40,859 nucleotides of DNA, taken from NCBI RefSeq assembly GCF_025463825.1, contig NZ_JAODBG010000083.1, forward strand, positions 1 through 40,859, in the 5' to 3' direction. Shown piece by piece: positions 26,715 to 36,074 of this stretch. A program made the translations under genes and the position numbers. The DNA comes from Cryobacterium sp. Lineage in GTDB: Bacteria > Actinomycetota > Actinomycetes > Actinomycetales > Microbacteriaceae. How positions within the stretch are numbered: the stretch's first letter is position 1; each line of letters opens with the position of its first letter. The notes below the pieces were generated by a model. It was not told where the DNA came from. It was given only the letters and a program-made list of their open reading frames with translations, and did not search any database.

Positions 26715-26783
26715 AAGGTCGGGGAAGCCGCAGTGTGCGACATTTCCAGTCACCCACGCCTACGTCGTTTGGAGTAAACCCGC

Positions 26784-28208
26784 ATGTTCCGCGATTCGTC
26801 CGAAGTGCTCTCGTTCATCAAGGACACCGATGTCAAGTTCCTTGATCTCCGTTTTACCGATTTGCCCGGTGTTCAGCAGCACTTCAACATTCCCGCGTCG
26901 ACCGTTGACGAGGACTTCTTCACCGTCGGCCAGATGTTCGACGGCTCCTCGATCCGCGGTTTCGCGTCGATCCACGAGTCCGACATGCAGCTCATCCCGG
27001 ACGTGACCAGCGCCTACATCGACGCGTTCCGCGCCGAGCGCACCCTGATCATGCTGTTCGACATCTACAACCCGCGCAACGGCGAGATCTATTCCAAGGA
27101 CCCGCGCCAGGTGGCCAAGAAGGCCGAGAAGTACCTCGCTTCGACCGGTATCGGCGACACCGCCTACTTCGGTTCCGAAGCCGAGTTCTACATCTTCGAC
27201 GACGTGCGCTACGAGGTCAACCAGCACACCAGCTTCTACTCCGTCGACTCCAGCGAGGGCGCCTGGAACTCCGGCCGCAAGGAAGAGGGCGGCAACCTCG
27301 CCAACAAGACCCCCTTCAAGGGCGGCTACTTCCCGGTCAGCCCGGTCGACCAGCACGCCGACATGCGCGACGACATCTGCCTCAAGCTGATCGACGCCGG
27401 CCTCATCCTCGAGCGCAGCCACCACGAGGTCGGCACCGGCGGCCAGGGCGAGATCAACTACAAGTTCGACACGATGGTGCACGCGGCCGACGACCTGCTG
27501 AAGTTCAAGTACATCGTCAAGAACACCGCTCACGAGTGGGGCAAGACCGCCACGTTCATGCCCAAGCCGCTCTTCGGCGACAACGGCTCCGGCATGCACA
27601 CCCACCAGTCCCTGTGGGCCGACGGCAAGCCGCTGTTCTACGACGAAGCCGGCTACGGCGGACTCTCCGACGTCGCCCGCTGGTACATCGGTGGCCTGCT
27701 CAAGCACGCCCCTGCCGTCCTCGCCTTCACCAACCCGACGGTGAACTCCTACCACCGCCTGGTGCCGGGCTTCGAAGCACCGGTCAACCTGGTCTACTCG
27801 GCCGGCAACCGCTCCGCCTCGATTCGCATCCCGATCACCGGAACGAACCCCAAGGCCAAGCGCCTCGAGTTCCGCGCCCCCGACGCATCCGGCAACCCGT
27901 ACCTCGCGTTCGCCGCGCAGCTGATGGCCGGCCTCGACGGCATCAAGAACCGCATCGAGCCGCACGAGCCGGTCGACAAGGACCTCTACGAGCTACCGCC
28001 CGAAGAGGCCAAGAACATCCCGCAGGTGCCCGCTTCGCTCGAAGAAGCCCTGCAGGCGCTTGAGGCCGACCACGACTTCCTGCTCGCCGGCAACGTTTTC
28101 ACCCCGGAGCTCATCGAGACCTGGATCGACTACAAGCGCGAGAAGGAAATCAAGCCCCTCGCACAGCGCCCGCACCCGTTCGAGTTCGAACTGTACTACG
28201 GCGTCTAG
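26784..28208 (+). CDS. glnA: Type I glutamine synthetase
   Basis: This 474-aa enzyme makes glutamine from glutamate, ammonia and ATP, and is the main ammonium assimilation enzyme. Landmarks are DGSSIRGF, the metal-binding [11 protein letters not shown], the ATP region [45 protein letters not shown], and the adenylylation-site region [16 protein letters not shown] with the expected Tyr. The length and C-terminus ([13 protein letters not shown]) fit the adenylylated GSI-beta class, agreeing with glnE next door. A GGAG Shine-Dalgarno precedes ATG 26784. A GlnR-type operator lies upstream. Confidence 0.97.
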   Translation: MFRDSSEVLSFIKDTDVKFLDLRFTDLPGVQQHFNIPASTVDEDFFTVGQMFDGSSIRGFASIHESDMQLIPDVTSAYIDAFRAERTLIMLFDIYNPRNGEIYSKDPRQVAKKAEKYLASTGIGDTAYFGSEAEFYIFDDVRYEVNQHTSFYSVDSSEGAWNSGRKEEGGNLANKTPFKGGYFPVSPVDQHADMRDDICLKLIDAGLILERSHHEVGTGGQGEINYKFDTMVHAADDLLKFKYIVKNTAHEWGKTATFMPKPLFGDNGSGMHTHQSLWADGKPLFYDEAGYGGLSDVARWYIGGLLKHAPAVLAFTNPTVNSYHRLVPGFEAPVNLVYSAGNRSASIRIPITGTNPKAKRLEFRAPDASGNPYLAFAAQLMAGLDGIKNRIEPHEPVDKDLYELPPEEAKNIPQVPASLEEALQALEADHDFLLAGNVFTPELIETWIDYKREKEIKPLAQRPHPFEFELYYGV

Positions 28209-28226
28209 TCCGCACTGGACAACCGA

Positions 28227-28262
28227 AGCAGGGCCGCACCCGGAAGGTTGCGGCCCTGCTTT
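28227..28262 (+). terminator. Terminator between glnA and glnE
   Basis: A 12-bp perfect stem (28227-28238 with 28249-28260) encloses a 10-nt loop and is followed by TT. It lies 18 nt after glnA and 16 nt before the convergent glnE stop, so it may serve both. Confidence 0.82.
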
Positions 28263-28278
28263 CGTCGTGCCGGCGCGG

Positions 28279-31200
28279 TCAGCCGGAGAACGGCCCCGGG
28301 CGTTCCACCGGACCGTAGAACCGCCGTTCGAACACGGCGCGGGCCCGCCGGGTGACCGACAGGTAGTCCTCCTCGAGCTGGTTGGCTGAGCCCGGCGGGT
28401 ACTCCAGCAGCCGGGCCACGCCGTCCAGTTGCATCCGGTCACTGGGCAGCACGTCCGCGGTCTTGTTCGACCACAGCGTGATGGCCGACCGGCACCTCGA
28501 CGCGAACAGCCATGCAGCCCGCAAGGTCGCCGCCTCGGCGTCGGTGACAAAGGCCTGCCTCGCGGCCTCGTCGAGCGCTTCGAGAGTGGACGTCGTGCGC
28601 AGGGACGGAAGCGCCGCGGCGTGCTGCAGTTGCAGCAGCTGGACAAACCATTCCACGTCGCTCAGCGAGCCGCGGCCCAGTTTCAGGTGCCGCTTCGGGT
28701 CGGCGCCCTGGGGCAGGCGTTCGTTCTCCACTCTGGCCTTGATGCGCTTGATCTCGCGCACGTCCTGCTCGGCGATCGCCTCCGGGTAGCGCACCGCGTC
28801 CATCACGGCGTGGAAGTCGGTCAGGAGGGCGGGCTCCCCCGCAATGCCGTGGGCGCGCAGCAGGGCCTGGGCCTCCCAGGTCAGCGACCACCGGCGGTAG
28901 TACGCCTGGTACGAATCGATGGAGCGCACCACGGCCCCGTTCTTCCCCTCCGGACGCAGCCCGATGTCGAGATCGAAGGGGAGGCGGTTGTCCTCGGTGA
29001 GCCGATTCAACTCGCGCACGATGAAGGTGGCGCGGTCGTGCGCCGCACCGCCCTCCAGCGTCGCCGGCCGGAACACGTACATCACGTCGGCGTCGGAGCC
29101 GAAACCCAGCTCGGCTCCACCGAACCTGCCCATCGCGATGACGGCGAATTCAATGCCGTCGGGGGCCAGCGGGCCGTCGGCACCGGTGAGGCCGGTGCCG
29201 CGGATGGCGCCGAGGACACCCTGGATGATCACCGTGGACACGTCCGTGAGCCCGGCCGCCAGCTCGTCGATGGTGATGCGACCGAGGATCGCGGACAGGG
29301 CCAGCCTCAGCATCTCCCGGCGCCGGCTGGCGCGCAGCACCGACGCCGCTGCGTCCGCGCTGCCGTGCCTGGCCAGGACCGCGCGGGCCTCGTCCTGCAG
29401 CACCGAGCGCGGCCGTGGCCGCAGTTCATCGTCGTGCTCCAGCCACGCGACGGCTTCCGGGATCGTCTCGAAGAGCTCGCCGACGTAGCGCGATGCCGAC
29501 AGGACCTTCGTCAGTCGTTCGGCCGCGCCCGAGGAATCCCGCAGCATCCGCAGGAACCAGTACGTGGACCCCAGGCTGTCACTCAGCCGCCGGAACGCGA
29601 GCAGCCCGTAGTCCGGGTCTGCTCCGTCGGAGAGCCACTGCAGCAGAACCGGCAGCAGGTGCTGCTGGATGGTCGCCCGGCGCGACACGCCGCCGGTGAG
29701 TGCGGCGATGTGCCCCAGCGCGCCCGCCGTGTTGCGGAATCCGATCGCGGCCAGGCGGGCCTCCGCCTGCGCGCTGGTGAGATTCAGCCCCTCGGCAGGG
29801 AGGGCCGCGACGGCGGACAGCAGCGGCCGGTAGAACAACCTTTCGTGCAGCCCGCGCACCCGGTGCTTGGTGGTCTCCCAGCGCGTCGTGAGCGCCGCGG
29901 CGCTGGTGGCCAGGCCCGTCGCGCGGGCCAGCACCCGAAGTCCGGCCTCGTCACGGGGCAGCAGGTGGGTGCGTCGCAGCCGGTCCAGCTGCAGCCGGTG
30001 TTCCATCAGGCGTAGCATCCGGTAGTCCTGGGCGAACTCGGCTGCCTCCACGCGGCCGACGTACCCGGATTCGGCCAGGGCGGCCAGCGCCGGAAGAGTC
30101 CCGGGTTGACGGACATCCGGGTCGGCCTGGCCGTGCACGAGCTGTAGCAACTGCACGGTGAACTCGATGTCGCGCAGCCCGCCAGGGCCGAGCTTGAGCT
30201 GAACGGCAACCTCATCGGCCGGGATGTTGCTGGTCACGCGCTCGCGCATCCGCTGCACGGAGTCGACGAAGTTCTCCCGGCTGGCGCTCGTCCAGACCTT
30301 CGGCGCGACGGCGTCGACATAGCGCGACCCGAGTTCGAGGTCGCCCGCCAGCGGGTTCGCCTTGAGCAGAGCCTGGAATTCCCAGCTCTTCGCCCACCGG
30401 TCGTAGTAAGCAATGTGCGAATCGAGGGAGCGCACCAGCGCACCGGACTTCCCCTCCGGGCGCAGGTTCGGGTCGACCTCCCAGAGTTCGGGTTCCATGC
30501 TGGGCTGGTTGAGGCCGCGCATCATCAGGATCGCGAGCCTGGTCGCGATGTCGACGGCCCGGCCGGTCTCGAGTCCGCCTGCCTCGTCGCCCTCCGCGAC
30601 GAAGATCACATCTACGTCGCTGACATAGTTCAGCTCGCCCGCCCCGGCCTTGCCCATCCCGATCACGGCCAGTTTGGTGCGCCGCAGCTCGTCGATGGGG
30701 AAGACTCCGTGGGCCGCGACGGTGCTGCCGATCATGCCCCTGGCAACCGCCAGTGATGCTTCGAGGGCGGCGGCGGCCAGGTGGGCCAGCTGCCGGGCGA
30801 CGAGATCGAGGCCGGCGACCGGGTCGGCCTGCTCGAGGTCGTACGCGGCCAGTTCGGCCAACCGCCGACGGTAGCGCACCCGCAGGGCCACCCAGCCCTC
30901 GTCCTCGACGAGGTCGGCGAACCCGTCGGTTGCCCGCACCGCAGCGAGCAGGTCGCTGGTCAGTTCGGCCAGGCTGGGCAGGTGAACTGTCTTCTCGTGC
31001 AGCACCGACAACTCGGCCGGATGCCTGAGGAAAAAGTCCGTCAGGCCGGTCGAGGCGCCGGAGACCAGCACCAGCCGTTGCAGGGCGCCCGGGAGCCGGC
31101 GCAGGGCCTCGAACTCTGCCGGCGCCTGCCGCACGAGCGACAGCACGGCGAAGAGCGCCGCATCCGGGTTCGCCGCGCGGCTGAGCAGGGGAAAGAGATC

Positions 31201-31314
31201 GGACGGGTCCGACCCACCCAACTCGCCCACCTCGTCGAGGCGGGCGCGGGCCTCGCCGAGATCGGCGAAGCCCACCCGGGCGAGGTCGGTCAGGGTCAGC
31301 TGTTCTCTCGCCAT
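28279..31314 (-). CDS. glnE: Bifunctional glutamine synthetase adenylyltransferase/deadenylyltransferase
   Basis: This 1011-aa regulator adds AMP to and removes it from the glutamine synthetase tyrosine according to nitrogen status. It has two nucleotidyltransferase halves. The N-terminal (deadenylylating) half has GMGKAGAGELNYVSDVDVIFV and a following GLRDIEFTVQLLQL segment. The C-terminal (adenylylating) half has AMGRFGGAELGFGSDADVMYVF and GSLSDVEWFVQLLQL. The Asp pairs of SDxD are intact in both. Length is typical for actinobacteria. It lies between the two glutamine synthetase genes, convergent with glnA and 56 bp downstream of glnA2, with which it may be cotranscribed. Confidence 0.96.
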   Translation of the reverse strand: MAREQLTLTDLARVGFADLGEARARLDEVGELGGSDPSDLFPLLSRAANPDAALFAVLSLVRQAPAEFEALRRLPGALQRLVLVSGASTGLTDFFLRHPAELSVLHEKTVHLPSLAELTSDLLAAVRATDGFADLVEDEGWVALRVRYRRRLAELAAYDLEQADPVAGLDLVARQLAHLAAAALEASLAVARGMIGSTVAAHGVFPIDELRRTKLAVIGMGKAGAGELNYVSDVDVIFVAEGDEAGGLETGRAVDIATRLAILMMRGLNQPSMEPELWEVDPNLRPEGKSGALVRSLDSHIAYYDRWAKSWEFQALLKANPLAGDLELGSRYVDAVAPKVWTSASRENFVDSVQRMRERVTSNIPADEVAVQLKLGPGGLRDIEFTVQLLQLVHGQADPDVRQPGTLPALAALAESGYVGRVEAAEFAQDYRMLRLMEHRLQLDRLRRTHLLPRDEAGLRVLARATGLATSAAALTTRWETTKHRVRGLHERLFYRPLLSAVAALPAEGLNLTSAQAEARLAAIGFRNTAGALGHIAALTGGVSRRATIQQHLLPVLLQWLSDGADPDYGLLAFRRLSDSLGSTYWFLRMLRDSSGAAERLTKVLSASRYVGELFETIPEAVAWLEHDDELRPRPRSVLQDEARAVLARHGSADAAASVLRASRRREMLRLALSAILGRITIDELAAGLTDVSTVIIQGVLGAIRGTGLTGADGPLAPDGIEFAVIAMGRFGGAELGFGSDADVMYVFRPATLEGGAAHDRATFIVRELNRLTEDNRLPFDLDIGLRPEGKNGAVVRSIDSYQAYYRRWSLTWEAQALLRAHGIAGEPALLTDFHAVMDAVRYPEAIAEQDVREIKRIKARVENERLPQGADPKRHLKLGRGSLSDVEWFVQLLQLQHAAALPSLRTTSTLEALDEAARQAFVTDAEAATLRAAWLFASRCRSAITLWSNKTADVLPSDRMQLDGVARLLEYPPGSANQLEEDYLSVTRRARAVFERRFYGPVERPGPFSG

Positions 31315-31370
31315 GTTGTGTGCCTAACTGAAGCTGCGCCTCACCGAGGCTGCCGTGTCCGGAGTAGCCC

Positions 31371-32708
31371 CTAGAGCATCTCGAGGTTCTTATTGAGTTC
31401 GAACGGCGTGACCTGCGACCGGTATTCGCGCCACTCCTGGCGCTTGTTGAGCAGGACGTAGTTGAACACGTGCTCCCCCAGGGTCTCGGCGACCAGTTCG
31501 GACTCTTCCATGTACTGGATGGCGTGATCCAGGCTCGCGGGCAGCTGGTGGTAACCGAGCGCACGACGCTCGGTGTCGCTGAGCCCCCACACGTTGTCCT
31601 CGGCTTCCGGCGGAAGCTCGTAGCCTTCCTCGATGCCCTTGAGCCCGGCGGCGAGCATGAGTGAATACGCCAGGTACGGGTTCGCCGCGGAGTCGATCGC
31701 CCGGTACTCGATGCGGGAGCTCTGGCCCTTGTTCGGTTTGTACAACGGCACCCGGATGAGCGCTGAGCGGTTGTTGTGGCCCCAGCAGACGAAGCTGGGC
31801 GCTTCGTCGCCTCCCCACAGGCGCTTGTACGAGTTCACGAACTGGTTGGTCACCGCCGTGATCTCAGGCGCGTGCCGGAGCAGCCCCGCGATGAACTGCC
31901 GACCGGTCGTGGACAGCTGGTACTGCGCGCCGGCCTCGTAGAAGGCGTTGGTGTCGCCCTCGAACAGGGACAGGTGGGTGTGCATGCCGGAGCCGGGCTG
32001 GTCGGAGAGCGGCTTGGGCATGAACGTCGCGTAGACGCCCTGCTCGATCGCCACCTCCTTGATGACGGTGCGGAAGGTCATGATGTTGTCCGCCGTGGTC
32101 AGCGCATCCGCGTACCGCAGGTCGATCTCGTTCTGGCCCGGGCCGGCCTCGTGGTGGCTGAACTCGACCGAGATGCCGAGGTCTTCCAACATCCGCACCG
32201 AACGGCGACGGAAGTCGTGAGCAGTGCCACCGGGCACGTTGTCGAAGTAGCCGGCGGAGTCGACGGGGACGGGCCCGTTCTTGCCGAACTTCGACGACTT
32301 GAGCAGGTAGAACTCGATCTCCGGGTGCGTGTAGAACGTGAAACCACGCTCGGCGGCCTTGGCGAGCGTGCGCTTGAGCACGTTGCGCGGGTCGGCGACG
32401 GCGGGCTGGCCGTCCGGCGTGGTGATGTCGCAGAACATCCGCGCGGTCGGGTCGACCTCGCCCCGCCATGGCAGGATCTGGAAGGTGGTGGGGTCCGGGT
32501 GGGCCAACACGTCGGCTTCGAACGACCGGGTGAGACCCTCGATCGCGGAGCCGTCGAAACCGAGGCCCTCAGCGAAAGCCCCTTCCACCTCGGCGGGAGC
32601 AATCGCCACCGACTTCAGGGTGCCGACAACGTCGGTGAACCACAGTCGAATGAACTTAATGCCCCGTTCCTCGATGGTCCGAAGAACGAAGTCGCGCTGC
32701 TTGTCCAT
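31371..32708 (-). CDS. glnA2: Second type I glutamine synthetase (GlnA2-like)
   Basis: This 445-aa type I glutamine synthetase paralogue belongs to the shorter GSI-alpha-like class. It shows FTDVVGTLKSVAI, GLGFDGSAIEGLTR, TFYTHPEIEFYLLKS (metal-binding Glu), HEAGPGQNEIDLRY, KPLSDQPGSGMHTHLSLFEGD and NRSALIRVP. The C-terminus (YRSQVTPFELNKNLEML) differs from GlnA1. In mycobacteria the glnA2 product is dispensable for growth. ATG 32708 is preceded by AGAAAGG. I found no GlnR-type array in its 117-bp upstream region, in contrast to glnA, so the two genes are probably regulated differently. Confidence 0.94.
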   Translation of the reverse strand: MDKQRDFVLRTIEERGIKFIRLWFTDVVGTLKSVAIAPAEVEGAFAEGLGFDGSAIEGLTRSFEADVLAHPDPTTFQILPWRGEVDPTARMFCDITTPDGQPAVADPRNVLKRTLAKAAERGFTFYTHPEIEFYLLKSSKFGKNGPVPVDSAGYFDNVPGGTAHDFRRRSVRMLEDLGISVEFSHHEAGPGQNEIDLRYADALTTADNIMTFRTVIKEVAIEQGVYATFMPKPLSDQPGSGMHTHLSLFEGDTNAFYEAGAQYQLSTTGRQFIAGLLRHAPEITAVTNQFVNSYKRLWGGDEAPSFVCWGHNNRSALIRVPLYKPNKGQSSRIEYRAIDSAANPYLAYSLMLAAGLKGIEEGYELPPEAEDNVWGLSDTERRALGYHQLPASLDHAIQYMEESELVAETLGEHVFNYVLLNKRQEWREYRSQVTPFELNKNLEML

Positions 32709-32813
32709 TCACGCCCTTTCTTGTTGCCTCCTAGGCTACCGTGCCGCTCGCTCCGCAGGCTGAAACCCGCTGATCGCGACGATGATTGATGGGTCGGAAG
32801 AAACGGCGCTGAG

Positions 32814-32819
32814 TACACT
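32814..32819 (+). promoter_or_regulatory. Predicted leaderless -10 of panB
   Basis: TACACT ends 6 nt before ATG 32826, with no Shine-Dalgarno in between. Confidence 0.55.
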
Positions 32820-32825
32820 GAAGCC

Positions 32826-33698
32826 ATGCCAGAGTCGCCCACACCAGACGCAGCCAACGCCGCCGAGGCACCAAACCCGTTCGTCCCCGCGCCCGCCGGA
32901 CCCAAGCGGGTGCGCACCAGACACTTCCAGAACGCGAAGAGGCAGGGCATCCCGATCACCGGGTTGACCAGTTATGACATGCTCACCGCCCAGATCTTCG
33001 ACGAAGCCGGCATCGACTTCCTCCTGGTCGGTGACTCGGCCGGCAACAACGTGTTCGGCTACGAGACCACCTTGCCCGTCACCGTCGACGAGCTGATCCC
33101 GCTGACCCGCGCGGTGGCCCGTGCCGTGACCCGCGCCCTCGTGGTCGCCGACCTGCCGTTCGGCAGCTACGAGACCGGCCCCTCCGAGGCGCTGCACACC
33201 GCGGTGCGATTCATGAAGGAAGCCCAGGCGCATGCCGTGAAGCTCGAAGGCGGGGTTCGCAGCCGCAAGCAAATCAAGCGGATCGTCTCCGCGGGAATCC
33301 CCGTGATGGCCCACATCGGGTTCACCCCGCAGAGCGAGCACGGGCTGGGCGGGCACATCATCCAGGGTCGCGGCCCCGGCGCTGCGGCGCTGATCACGGA
33401 CGCCCTGGCCGTTCAGGACGCCGGAGCGTTCGCGGTGGTGCTGGAGATGGTTCCCGCCGAGGTGGCCGCCCAGGTGACCGAGCGCCTTGACATTCCCACC
33501 ATCGGCGTCGGGGCAGGGCCGGGCGTGGACGGGCAGTTGATGGTCTGGACCGACTTCGCCGGCATGACGGCCGGTCGGGTGCCTCGGTTCGTGCGCCAGT
33601 ACGCCGACCTGCGCTCGGTGCTCACCGATGCGGTGCACGCGTTCAAGGACGATGTGGATTCCGGAGCCTACCCGGGCGCAGAGCACAGCTACGAGTAA
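32826..33698 (+). CDS. panB: 3-methyl-2-oxobutanoate hydroxymethyltransferase
   Basis: This 290-aa enzyme makes ketopantoate from 2-oxoisovalerate and methylenetetrahydrofolate, the first committed step to pantothenate and CoA. A ~35-residue Pro/Ala-rich N-terminal extension precedes the TIM-barrel core, with VRTRHFQNAKRQGIPI. Core motifs are LTSYDMLTAQIFDEAGIDFLLVGDS (Mg-binding Asp), VVADLPFGSYE, AVKLEGG (second metal-site Glu), VMAHIGFTPQ and VVLEMVPAEVA (catalytic Glu). The final GAGPGVDGQLMVWTD motif is typical. It stands alone; panC and panD are not in the window. Confidence 0.96.
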   Translation: MPESPTPDAANAAEAPNPFVPAPAGPKRVRTRHFQNAKRQGIPITGLTSYDMLTAQIFDEAGIDFLLVGDSAGNNVFGYETTLPVTVDELIPLTRAVARAVTRALVVADLPFGSYETGPSEALHTAVRFMKEAQAHAVKLEGGVRSRKQIKRIVSAGIPVMAHIGFTPQSEHGLGGHIIQGRGPGAAALITDALAVQDAGAFAVVLEMVPAEVAAQVTERLDIPTIGVGAGPGVDGQLMVWTDFAGMTAGRVPRFVRQYADLRSVLTDAVHAFKDDVDSGAYPGAEHSYE

Positions 33699-33734
33699 CG
33701 CACCCGACTCGTCTGCGAAGGGAACGAGGACCCG

Positions 33735-33923
33735 TCAGCGGTCGTCCGTTGCGTCGTCTTCCGCCCATTTGGCGCTGTTCGAACGCAATTTGTCGAGGGC
33801 GTGAGTCGCTTCATCGAAGGTCGAGAACGGTCCGACCCTGTCGATGGATGGCGACAACAAGCCCTGTTCGACTGCGCCCGTGCGCATGTTGTACCAGAAC
33901 TGGTGTTCAGTATCTTCGGCCAT
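33735..33923 (-). CDS. Small SPOR-like domain protein
   Basis: This 62-aa cytoplasmic peptide (starting [16 protein letters not shown]) is of the kind usually annotated as SPOR domain-containing in actinobacteria. Its core matches the pattern [13 protein letters not shown], then [17 protein letters not shown], like one short SPOR beta-alpha unit. No signal peptide or membrane helix is present, so septal peptidoglycan binding, the usual SPOR role, is doubtful. ATG 33923 is only 12 bp from the divergent map ATG, and a TAGGAT hexamer 7 nt upstream overlaps the first base of map. The pairing with map seems conserved in related genomes (recollection, unchecked). Confidence 0.8.
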   Translation of the reverse strand: MAEDTEHQFWYNMRTGAVEQGLLSPSIDRVGPFSTFDEATHALDKLRSNSAKWAEDDATDDR

Positions 33924-33936
33924 AAGCTTGATCCTA
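33923..33936. promoter_or_regulatory. Overlapping divergent -10 elements of the SPOR gene and map
   Basis: On the plus strand TAAGCT (33923-33928) is 7 nt before map ATG 33936. On the minus strand TAGGAT (33936-33931) is 7 nt before SPOR ATG 33923. Each hexamer includes the first base of the other gene's start codon. Both transcripts would be leaderless and could not initiate at once. Confidence 0.55.
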
Positions 33937-34802
33937 TGCCTAAGGATTCTGCCGGTCACCTCATTCCGGGAACCGTGTCCAGCCACCGTTCCGTCCCCGC
34001 CCACATTCCTCGACCGGAGTACGTCGGGCACACCGCTCCCGCCCGTTACACCGGCACCGATGTGTACTCGCCGGAACGGATCGAACTCATCCGCGAGTCC
34101 GGTCGAATCGCCGCCGAGGCGATCCAGGCCGTCGGACGCGCCATCGTCCCGGGGGTCACTACCGAGGAGCTCGACCGGGTCGGCCACGAATACCTGCTCA
34201 GCCACGACGCCTACCCCTCGACGCTGGGCTACCGGGGCTACCCCAAGTCTCTGTGCTCCTCGGTCAACGAGGTGATCTGCCACGGCATCCCCGACGACAC
34301 CGCCCTCGAGAACGGCGACATCGTCAACATCGACATCACCGCATACAAGAACGGCGTGCACGGCGATTCCAACGTCACCTTCATCGTCGGAGAAGCCTCG
34401 GAGGAGGTCACCCTGCTCGTCGAGCGCACCCGCGAGGCCCTGGCCCGCGGCATCAAGGCCGTCGCCCCCGGCCGGCAGGTCAACGTCATCGGTCGCACCA
34501 TCGAGTCATACGCCCGCCGCTTCGGCTACGGAGTCGTCCGGGACTTCACCGGCCACGGCGTCGGCGATGCCTTCCATTCCGGCCTGATCATCCCGCACTA
34601 CGACTCGGCTCCCCAGTACGACACGGTGATGGAGGCGGGGATGGTCTTCACCATCGAACCCATGCTGACCCTGGGTGGCGGGGACTGGGACATGTGGGCG
34701 GATGACTGGACGGTTCTGACCCGGGACCGAAGCATCACGGCGCAGTTCGAGCACACGCTCGTGGTGACCGAGCGCGGCGCCGAGATCCTGACCGTCGTCT
34801 AG
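33936..34802 (+). CDS. map: Type I methionine aminopeptidase
   Basis: This 288-aa metalloenzyme removes the N-terminal Met from new proteins. It has the ~40-residue N-terminal extension with Pro-rich [13 protein letters not shown] seen in actinobacterial MetAP1c. Catalytic residues are visible: His in [12 protein letters not shown], metal Asps in [19 protein letters not shown], His in [12 protein letters not shown], Glu in VFTIEPML and Glu in [11 protein letters not shown] 33936 ([12 protein letters not shown]) fits the family N-terminus; a longer frame to 33801 runs antisense through the SPOR gene. There is no Shine-Dalgarno, so leaderless initiation is likely. ppgK follows after 16 nt. Confidence 0.95.
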   Translation: MPKDSAGHLIPGTVSSHRSVPAHIPRPEYVGHTAPARYTGTDVYSPERIELIRESGRIAAEAIQAVGRAIVPGVTTEELDRVGHEYLLSHDAYPSTLGYRGYPKSLCSSVNEVICHGIPDDTALENGDIVNIDITAYKNGVHGDSNVTFIVGEASEEVTLLVERTREALARGIKAVAPGRQVNVIGRTIESYARRFGYGVVRDFTGHGVGDAFHSGLIIPHYDSAPQYDTVMEAGMVFTIEPMLTLGGGDWDMWADDWTVLTRDRSITAQFEHTLVVTERGAEILTVV

Positions 34803-34806
34803 CCGG

Positions 34807-34812
34807 TAGATT
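34807..34812 (+). promoter_or_regulatory. Predicted leaderless -10 of ppgK
   Basis: TAGATT ends 6 nt before ATG 34819, within the 16-nt gap after map. ppgK may thus have its own start site in addition to readthrough from map. Confidence 0.5.
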
Positions 34813-34818
34813 ATTGCC

Positions 34819-35586
34819 ATGAGCTCACCCACTGCCATCGGCATCGATATCGGCGGAACCGGCATCAAGGGAGCCGTGGTGGACCTGTCCACCGGCGCCC
34901 TGCTCTCCGACCGCGTCAAGCTACCGACCCCCAAGGGCGGCCGCCCGCAGGACATCGTCGAGACCACCCGGCAGATCCTGGCGACAGTCTCGGCCGGGGC
35001 CGGCAACCTGCCCATCGGCGTCTGCTTCCCCGCCATCGTGAAGAACGGCCACACGATGTCGGCGGCCAACGTGTCCGACAAGTGGATCGGCCTCGCCGCC
35101 GAGACCCTGTTCGAAAAGGGCCTGGGCGTGCCCATCCACTTCGTCAACGACGCCGACGCCGCCGGCTACGCCGAAGCCACCTTCGGTGCCGCCAAGGGAG
35201 TCGACGGCGTGGTGCTGCTGACCACCCTGGGCACCGGAATCGGAACCGCACTGATCAACGACGGCGCGCTCGTGCCGAACACCGAGCTCGGCCACCTGGA
35301 AATCGACGGCGTCGACTACGAAACCCGCGCCGCGTTCAGCGCAAAGGAGCGCGACGACCTGAGCTGGTCGAAGTGGGCCGGCCGGCTGCAGAAGTACTAC
35401 TCCCGCCTCGAAGCGCTCTTCTCGCCCGACCTGTTCATCGTCGGCGGCGGCGTGTCCAAGCACCACGAGGACTTCCTGCCGCTGCTCAAACTGCACACTC
35501 GCATCATCCCGGCCGTGCACCGCAACAACGCGGGTATCCTCGGTGCCGCAGCGCTGGCCGCCCGGCACTCCCCCAGCGCAGTCTGA
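34819..35586 (+). CDS. ppgK: Polyphosphate glucokinase (ROK family)
   Basis: This 255-aa kinase phosphorylates glucose using polyphosphate, and usually also ATP. It has IGIDIGGTGIKGAVVDLSTG (phosphate-binding loop), the polyP-type SDRVKLPTPKGGRPQDI, the catalytic FVNDADAAGYAEATFGA, LLTTLGTGIGTALINDG and ELGHLEIDG. It lacks the cysteine zinc motif of standard ROK repressors and kinases, as PpgK enzymes do. Substrate choice is inferred from family resemblance to actinobacterial PpgK, in which glycolytic glucose entry can be PTS-independent. Confidence 0.94.
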   Translation: MSSPTAIGIDIGGTGIKGAVVDLSTGALLSDRVKLPTPKGGRPQDIVETTRQILATVSAGAGNLPIGVCFPAIVKNGHTMSAANVSDKWIGLAAETLFEKGLGVPIHFVNDADAAGYAEATFGAAKGVDGVVLLTTLGTGIGTALINDGALVPNTELGHLEIDGVDYETRAAFSAKERDDLSWSKWAGRLQKYYSRLEALFSPDLFIVGGGVSKHHEDFLPLLKLHTRIIPAVHRNNAGILGAAALAARHSPSAV

Positions 35587-35616
35587 AGCGCGGGCCCCGG
35601 CCCGCCCGCCGTTACG

Positions 35617-36003
35617 TCAGGCCGCCGAGGAGGTACCGGCGCGGGTGCCCAGGCGGTCCTGCCGCGCGCGCCACCACTGGCGCACGCGCCCGGCCTGCCG
35701 GCGCACCAGCTGAGTGAGCCGGTGGGCGGCCGGGAACTCGGTGCCCAGCACCGCGACGCCGAGGAAGACGATCAGCCAGCCGGGCCCGGGCAGCGGCACG
35801 AGGATCAGCCCGACGACGATGATCGTCAACCCGGCCGCGGCGACGAGCACCCGGTAGGGAGCCCGGATGCGCGGGTGCCGGTGAATCCAGGACCGCGAGC
35901 GGGTCAGCCCCGACCGCAGACGCGCCCAGCGTCGGCGCGATGCGGCCGGCTGGGGCTGCCCGAGCGCCGTGGACTGGAACGTGGTCGACCCGGATGTGCT
36001 CAT
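35617..36003 (-). CDS. TIGR02611 family membrane protein
   Basis: This 128-aa protein of unknown function is found in actinobacteria. A basic N-terminus (RRRWARLRSGLTRSRSWI, RHPRIRAPYRVL) precedes a hydrophobic hairpin of two membrane segments (about 49-90) containing the family stamp PLPGPGWLIVFLGVAVLGTEF. An Arg-rich amphipathic tail follows. ATG 36003 (MSTSGSTTFQ) is preceded 6 nt upstream by TACGCT, so it looks leaderless. It lies between ppgK and the RNase P RNA gene. Confidence 0.88.
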   Translation of the reverse strand: MSTSGSTTFQSTALGQPQPAASRRRWARLRSGLTRSRSWIHRHPRIRAPYRVLVAAAGLTIIVVGLILVPLPGPGWLIVFLGVAVLGTEFPAAHRLTQLVRRQAGRVRQWWRARQDRLGTRAGTSSAA

Positions 36004-36009
36004 GAAGCC

Positions 36010-36015
36010 AGCGTA
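36010..36015 (-). promoter_or_regulatory. Predicted leaderless -10 of the TIGR02611 gene
   Basis: TACGCT on the minus strand, 6 nt before ATG 36003, with no Shine-Dalgarno. Confidence 0.5.
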
Positions 36016-36074
36016 GGAGCAGGGGCTGGGAATGCGCCGCTCCAGCCGTCGCATGGACCAGATTGTCAGGAAAG

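Noticed and set aside
32709..32825. A possible GlnR site upstream of glnA2
   Set aside because: No phased GTnAC/GAAAC pentamers were found in either orientation.
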